64,000 bases of DNA, taken from the NCBI GenBank assembly GCA_963995505.1, contig OZ023187.1, positions 16,331,176-16,395,175 of the forward strand, written 5' to 3'. This stretch comes from Hypericum androsaemum. Lineage: Eukaryota > Streptophyta > Magnoliopsida > Malpighiales > Hypericaceae. The stretch's first letter is position 1. Each line of letters starts with the position of its first letter. The position numbers and the translations under genes were made by a program. The notes below the pieces were generated by a model. That model had not been told where the DNA came from and searched no databases. It saw only the letters and a program-made list of their open reading frames with translations. Shown piece by piece: positions 59,808 through 64,000 of the stretch.

Positions 59808-60551
59808 TTATTCCATGACCCTGGGTTGTTGGGTCACTGATGCAGATAGTCTCACTAAAAAGAGTATTTAAAAATATTTTATACATTTTGATGTAATCGA
59901 GTAATCTGACAAGGAAATGATAGAGTTCTCTTCTGTTTCTTGCCAGATTACTTTTTTTCCTTCTAAAAATATTAATCTGACAAGGAACTGATAGACTTAA
60001 AAAGGTCCAATTATAAGATCGCATTTCAAGAAATATGCGGATCAAAAACCGCAAATAGTATCTGTGGTATTCTACTTTAAATAGTTGTTAAATTCTACTT
60101 TAATATTATGTGATATTGTGCCAAATCATTTTAGTATCTGTGGTTAAATGAAAGAGAAACGCATTAAATTGCATTTTGTTGAAATTTAATGCGTTACATC
60201 CTATACTTTGTTTGATCACTATTGCAATTTTGTTGAAATTTTATTCAAACATAAGCTAACTAATTTAAATTTTAGTCGAGTAACGCATTACATTCTAACT
60301 TCTCATATGTAATCCATAATTTATCATATCTAAAATTTAACTAGTTGGTAGATCTTTAAGTATATATTGGGCCAGATAATTTACCTCTTGCCTAGAATCA
60401 CATTTTAGTGGCAAAATCAGTTCCTACGAGCACAATAAATTATAAAATCAATCAATTTTAATATTGACTGATTCGACGCGTAATTAACAAATAATTACGT
60501 GTTAAACACGTTTAATTAACAAATTAATTCGTTAATAATAAATCACTTACT
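59808..60551. other. AT-rich stretch between foldback and copia LTR
   Basis: A TTTTAGTATCTGTGGT motif occurs at about 60052-60066 and again at 60130-60146 in degenerate inverted arrangement, resembling the tips of the GC-rich Mutator family. No gene. Confidence 0.35.
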
Positions 60552-61053
60552 TGTTGAAGTAAGAAGTCCACAGGTTCGGGTCCACAATGTCTTCGCGCTA
60601 GTCGAATTACGATCACATTTTAACGGATTCGTAATTGATTTTTACGAGATTTCCTCTATAGAAAATCTGATCAAAATTCAGGAACTAATCCAGAATTTTT
60701 CCTTTCTTATTGAGTGGTTATGGACAAACTTCACAATTGGTCAAGCAGATTTTCCTATAAAAGGGGAAATCCGGCACACCAAAACACGCCACGTGGCACT
60801 ACTGGGACGCATGTATGTCACGTGGCGTGCCACATGGCACTTTGGACTGCATGTCCACCACGTGGCGCCACGTTAGCGTGCCACATGGGCCGCCACCTTC
60901 GGTGGCAACTGCGTCAGCGCCACACCACGCTAACGTGGCGCCTACGTGGCATCGGGCCGGTCAATGCGGGTTGACCGGCCCATCCAACCCAGCTAATGGG
61001 CCTGGGCCCAATCAGGCACAATAATAATTACCTGATGGGCCCAAGGTCCAACA
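60552..61053 (-). repeat. 3' LTR with a cluster of CACGTG boxes
   Basis: 502 bp, TGTTGGACC...CTTCAACA on the minus strand, preceded by the purine tract GAGTGGGAGA. Between 60787 and 60955 it has three perfect CACGTG palindromes (60790, 60819, 60859), each followed by GC, plus several GCCACATGG and ACGTGGCGCC variants. These are G-box/ABRE-like bZIP and bHLH sites. Confidence 0.88.
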
Positions 61054-61063
61054 TCTCCCACTC

Positions 61064-61983
61064 AATTATTATTGACCTTGATCAACAGCTATCAGATTTC
61101 TTTAAAGGATTTCGTGCGACCAGCACACGTCGAGTATGTTAAGCCAAATTCAAGAGCACGGACACTCAGGCTACTTGAATAGTAGCATCTCGATAACCTT
61201 CTTGTATAATGTATGCTATTACCCCAGGACTCATGTCACATTCCATTGTTCACATCAGTGATTTCAAACAATTATATTCGGGTTCACTATTGTACTTTTC
61301 AATACAATTGGTGCACCTGAACCACGAAACTCAGAATGTGATGAACATAGTTCATTCTCCCTTAACTATATTCTTTTCATAATGATACAGCCTGCTTTTC
61401 TGGTCAGCCCTGCCAGGTCGAATCGCTATGCCATAACCTTTTCATGAACTTTTCAAGCTAGCAGCACTGGACCATACTTCCAGAATTTATTTAGGATCTT
61501 AAGGGTAGGTTTCGGGAATCCCAGTTCTCGAAAATTAGTCTCACACCAGAGATTGTGAAATCACTCAATATTTTTATCCCATCCAGTGGTCGAGTAGCAC
61601 ACATGATACTAATCACGTATTACGGTGTACTTTCCTTTTTAAAGGAACACATGTCATTTAACACCATACTAGAGTATCAGCCTTAGCTTAATTCTAGGCT
61701 AATAGGACAGACAGTATGATAAGTTCCACTTATATCTGATCATATGGATTGTAAAAAATCTAAATGCAGCAACTTATTCCTACATCCCATAAGGAAACTT
61801 GCTCTTGAGCAAGACGGCATTCCGTCATAGGACATGCACTTATGAATGTCCAATAACTGCCTCATCTCATCTAGGAATCAACTTCGAGGTAAACACCCGT
61901 GTGAGTGGGCTACTTCTCTGTCCGACATGTTTCATAATTAACTCATATTGCCAAACAAAACTCCTTTATTCCAACTAATTAGA
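61064..61983 (-). other. Untranslated region between pol and the polypurine tract
   Basis: About 920 bp without an ORF, longer than usual for Copia elements, which normally place the tract close to the pol stop. Minus-strand frames are closed; no envelope-like or extra gene is seen. Confidence 0.6.
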
Positions 61984-63528
61984 TTACAAATAAAACCGTC
62001 GTAAACCCAGTGACTTAACAGGTCTCTCGAACACTTCTCGAGATAATGCTTTAGTCATTGGATCTGCGGCCATATCTTGTGTAGATATGTGTTTCATACA
62101 CAGTTCTTTATATTTTATTAAATTTCTAACAAAGTGAAATTTAATATCGATATGCTTAGCCCTGCTATGGAATCTAGGATCCTTAGCATATGCTACAGCT
62201 GCCTGGTTGTCACAGAATAGACTCACGGGCTCCGTCGAGTTGATCAGGGAGAGATGGCTTAAGAATATCTTCAACCATACCGCTTCTTGTGTAGCATGAG
62301 CTGAAGCTACATATTCTGCTTCCATTGTTGACAGGGATACACATGTTTGCTTCTTACTGCTCCATGAGATAGCACCCCCGTTCAACAAGAAAATGAATCC
62401 AGATGTAGACTTTTTCTTATCCACACTGCCTCCCCAATCAGCATCAGTATAGCCACTCAATATCAGGTCACGGCCTTGATAGCACAAGGAATATTCTGCA
62501 GTAGTGTTCAAATATTTCAAAATTCCTTTGACAGCCTTCCAGTGAGCACTGCCTGGATCAGACTGATATCTGCTTGCTATCCCAATAGCATAGCAAATAT
62601 CAGGTCTAGTACACAACATTGCGTACATCAGGCATCCAACTGCATTGGCATAAGGAATCTTCTCCATGTCCTCACGTTGTTTAGCTATTTTTGGGCACAT
62701 GTCCTTACCCAAATTATGACCTTTAACCAATGGGACATACTTTGGGTTACTGTGATCACAATTGAAACGTTCTACTACTTTGCGAATATATATCTCTTGT
62801 GAAAGAGACTCTATTCTTTTCGAACGATTCTTCGAAATCTTAACTCCGAGTATGTAATCCACTTCGCCCATGTCTTTTATTTCAAAGTTGGAAGATAACC
62901 AATCTTTGATTTCGACAAGAAATCCCATGTCATTTCCAGCTAAAAGTATGTCATCAATATATAAAGTGATGATAACAAACGTCTTTCCTGATCGCTTAAC
63001 ATACACGCAGTGATCTTCGTCTATCATTATAAAATCATGCGCCATGATCGTATTATAAAAAAAAATATACCACTGTCTAGATGACTGCTTAAGACCATAA
63101 ATTGATCTATTCAATTTGCAAACTTTGTGTTCGCAGCCTTTTTGAATGTAGCCCTCAGGCTGAATCATGTAGATTTCTTCATCCAATTCTCCATGGAGAA
63201 AAGCAGTCTTTACATCTATTTGATGTAATTCTAGATTTATGTTAGCAACCACAGCTAAAATGACCCTAATTGACGTAAATCTAACAACAGGTGCAAAAGT
63301 CTCCTCATAGTCTATCCCAGCATGTTGTTTGAATCCTTGGGCAACCAAATGCGCTTTGTATCTTTCGATACTGCCATCTGCATTGCGCTTGATTTTGAGA
63401 ATCCACTTATTCCCAATTGCCCTACGCCCATTAGATAGGTCAACCAGATCCCAAACCTGGTTTTTGATCATAGAAGATATTTTTTCCTCCATTGCATTCA
63501 TCCATTCATTTCGTTTTGGAGATGACAA
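61984..63528 (-). CDS. Copia reverse transcriptase-RNase H
   Basis: Open frame of 514 residues: the C-terminal part of a copia polyprotein. The reverse transcriptase converts element RNA to DNA; RNase H degrades the RNA template. Motifs in order: KNQVWDLVDLSNGRRAIGNK (about 22-42), ERYKAHLVAQGFKQHAGIDY (55-74), QIDVKTAFLHGELDEEIYM (107-125), KLNRSIYGLKQSSRQWY (137-153), LYIDDILLAGND (191-202; the catalytic YIDD box is intact), GCLMYAMLCTRPDICYA, SGYTDADWGG, VSLSTMEAEY and the tail RAKHIDIKFHFVR. The frame continues upstream past a TAG at about 63564 (EILLAIL-stop-DEDEPKNV), so 63528 is not a natural start. The RT itself is undamaged. Confidence 0.9.
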   Translation of the reverse strand: MSSPKRNEWMNAMEEKISSMIKNQVWDLVDLSNGRRAIGNKWILKIKRNADGSIERYKAHLVAQGFKQHAGIDYEETFAPVVRFTSIRVILAVVANINLELHQIDVKTAFLHGELDEEIYMIQPEGYIQKGCEHKVCKLNRSIYGLKQSSRQWYIFFYNTIMAHDFIMIDEDHCVYVKRSGKTFVIITLYIDDILLAGNDMGFLVEIKDWLSSNFEIKDMGEVDYILGVKISKNRSKRIESLSQEIYIRKVVERFNCDHSNPKYVPLVKGHNLGKDMCPKIAKQREDMEKIPYANAVGCLMYAMLCTRPDICYAIGIASRYQSDPGSAHWKAVKGILKYLNTTAEYSLCYQGRDLILSGYTDADWGGSVDKKKSTSGFIFLLNGGAISWSSKKQTCVSLSTMEAEYVASAHATQEAVWLKIFLSHLSLINSTEPVSLFCDNQAAVAYAKDPRFHSRAKHIDIKFHFVRNLIKYKELCMKHISTQDMAADPMTKALSREVFERPVKSLGLRRFYL

Positions 63529-64000
63529 AACTCCAGATACATTCTTTGGTTCATCTTCATCCTATAGGATGGCCAGAAGAATTTCACTTGGTCCACTAAA
63601 TTTCTTTAGTGACACCAAGAATGCATTAGCCTCGCCTTCGATGTCAAATCGTCGGCGTGGTATGCTAGTTCTGCTAGACCTACGGTATTCTCAGTTTTGA
63701 TAAACATCTCTCATATATTCATCATATTCAGGAATCGCACTCCCACTGGGCAGAAATACCGTACTCCCACTAGAATAAGGAATTATCTCCCTTTCAGGAC
63801 TCAGATCATGACCTTCCGGATCATTTTGAGTTGGAAAATCTCTATCTTCCTCCTCAATTCTCCCACTCGGAAGAAGTGATCCAGATGGCTCTGGTTCATT
63901 TGTCTCATAAAGGGTAAGGTCATTACTAACCTTTCCCAACTTTGGAAATTTATTTTCCAAAAATGTGACATCGCGTGATTCAAATTCTGTTACATGTCCA
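63529..64000 (-). pseudogene. Copia pol, region between integrase and RT, with stops
   Basis: Minus-strand reading: an 89-residue frame (63960-63691) with FPKLGKVSNDLTLYETNEPE and Ser/Pro/Asp-rich linker, a TGA stop after DVYQN near 63691, then RRFDIEGEANAFLVSLKKFS up to a TAG near 63564. These are typical linker sequences between the integrase C-terminus and RT. Two in-frame stops show that the polyprotein is interrupted. Confidence 0.75.

Larger units (their letters stand above)
60552..64000 (-). mobile_element. Ty1-copia retrotransposon, 3' part (continues beyond window)
   Basis: Transcribed on the minus strand. Order from right to left: pol (64000 to 61984), a long untranslated interior (61983-61064), a polypurine tract and the 3' LTR (61053-60552). 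The 5' LTR, gag and integrase are outside the window. It is much better preserved than the element at 8003-13343. Confidence 0.9.

Noticed and set aside
62476..62802. 108-residue forward frame
   Set aside because: Antisense shadow of the copia reverse transcriptase-RNase H frame.

Overview
This window is nuclear DNA of a flowering plant, most likely a eudicot; I could not fix the species. The plant signatures are a glucose-6-phosphate/phosphate translocator of the GPT type, an S1-type self-incompatibility-like secreted protein, plastid tryptophan synthase beta fragments, FBD/LRR-type genes, ankyrin-PGG genes, a neprosin gene, Ty1-copia elements and a Cassandra element with 5S-like LTRs. Genes are sparse and intron-bearing. 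Most of the window is AT-rich intergenic DNA, transposons and decayed gene copies.

Layout. 1-1701 holds the last three exons of a GPT gene. 2.5-7.7 kb holds inverted-repeat elements, a Mutator-like element (5066-6340), minisatellites and a (TA)n tract. 8003-13343 is a full-length Ty1-copia element with two LTRs, a perfect 5-bp target-site duplication (TSD) and a decayed polyprotein. 13818-14288 is an intact S1-family (SPH) gene. 14.6-16.1 kb has two more inverted-repeat elements. 19.08-19.99 kb is a dispersed copy of 3.61-4.44 kb and contains a miRNA-like hairpin at 19681-19760. 20.1-24.35 kb and 36.2-41.5 kb are copies of one unit: a minus-strand FBD/LRR-like gene followed downstream by a tryptophan synthase beta (TSB) pseudogene. 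A third, partial unit is wedged between them. Two broken ankyrin-PGG genes lie at 30.4-34.1 kb, then a probable solo LTR (34611-36193). A minus-strand neprosin gene spans 45.3-48.8 kb, and its last exon is split by a hAT MITE with a perfect 8-bp TSD. 48964-49607 is a complete Cassandra element. 51.7-53.4 kb holds an ancient copia pol remnant. 55492-56213 is a hAT-type element rich in TAGGGT/ACCCTA. 58532-59807 is a large foldback. 60552-64000 is the 3' part of a second, better preserved copia element on the minus strand.

A recurring theme is gene-fragment capture. Several inverted-repeat elements, two with perfect 9-bp TSDs, carry pieces of host genes: U-box/ARM (26.7-27.8 kb), glycyl-tRNA synthetase WHEP domain (42.4 kb) and DUF506 (54.8 kb). 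They behave like Pack-MULEs. The genes that look intact are GPT (as far as visible), the S1-type gene and the two FBD/LRR-like genes, although the last two lack an F-box. No operon-like organisation is expected or seen.
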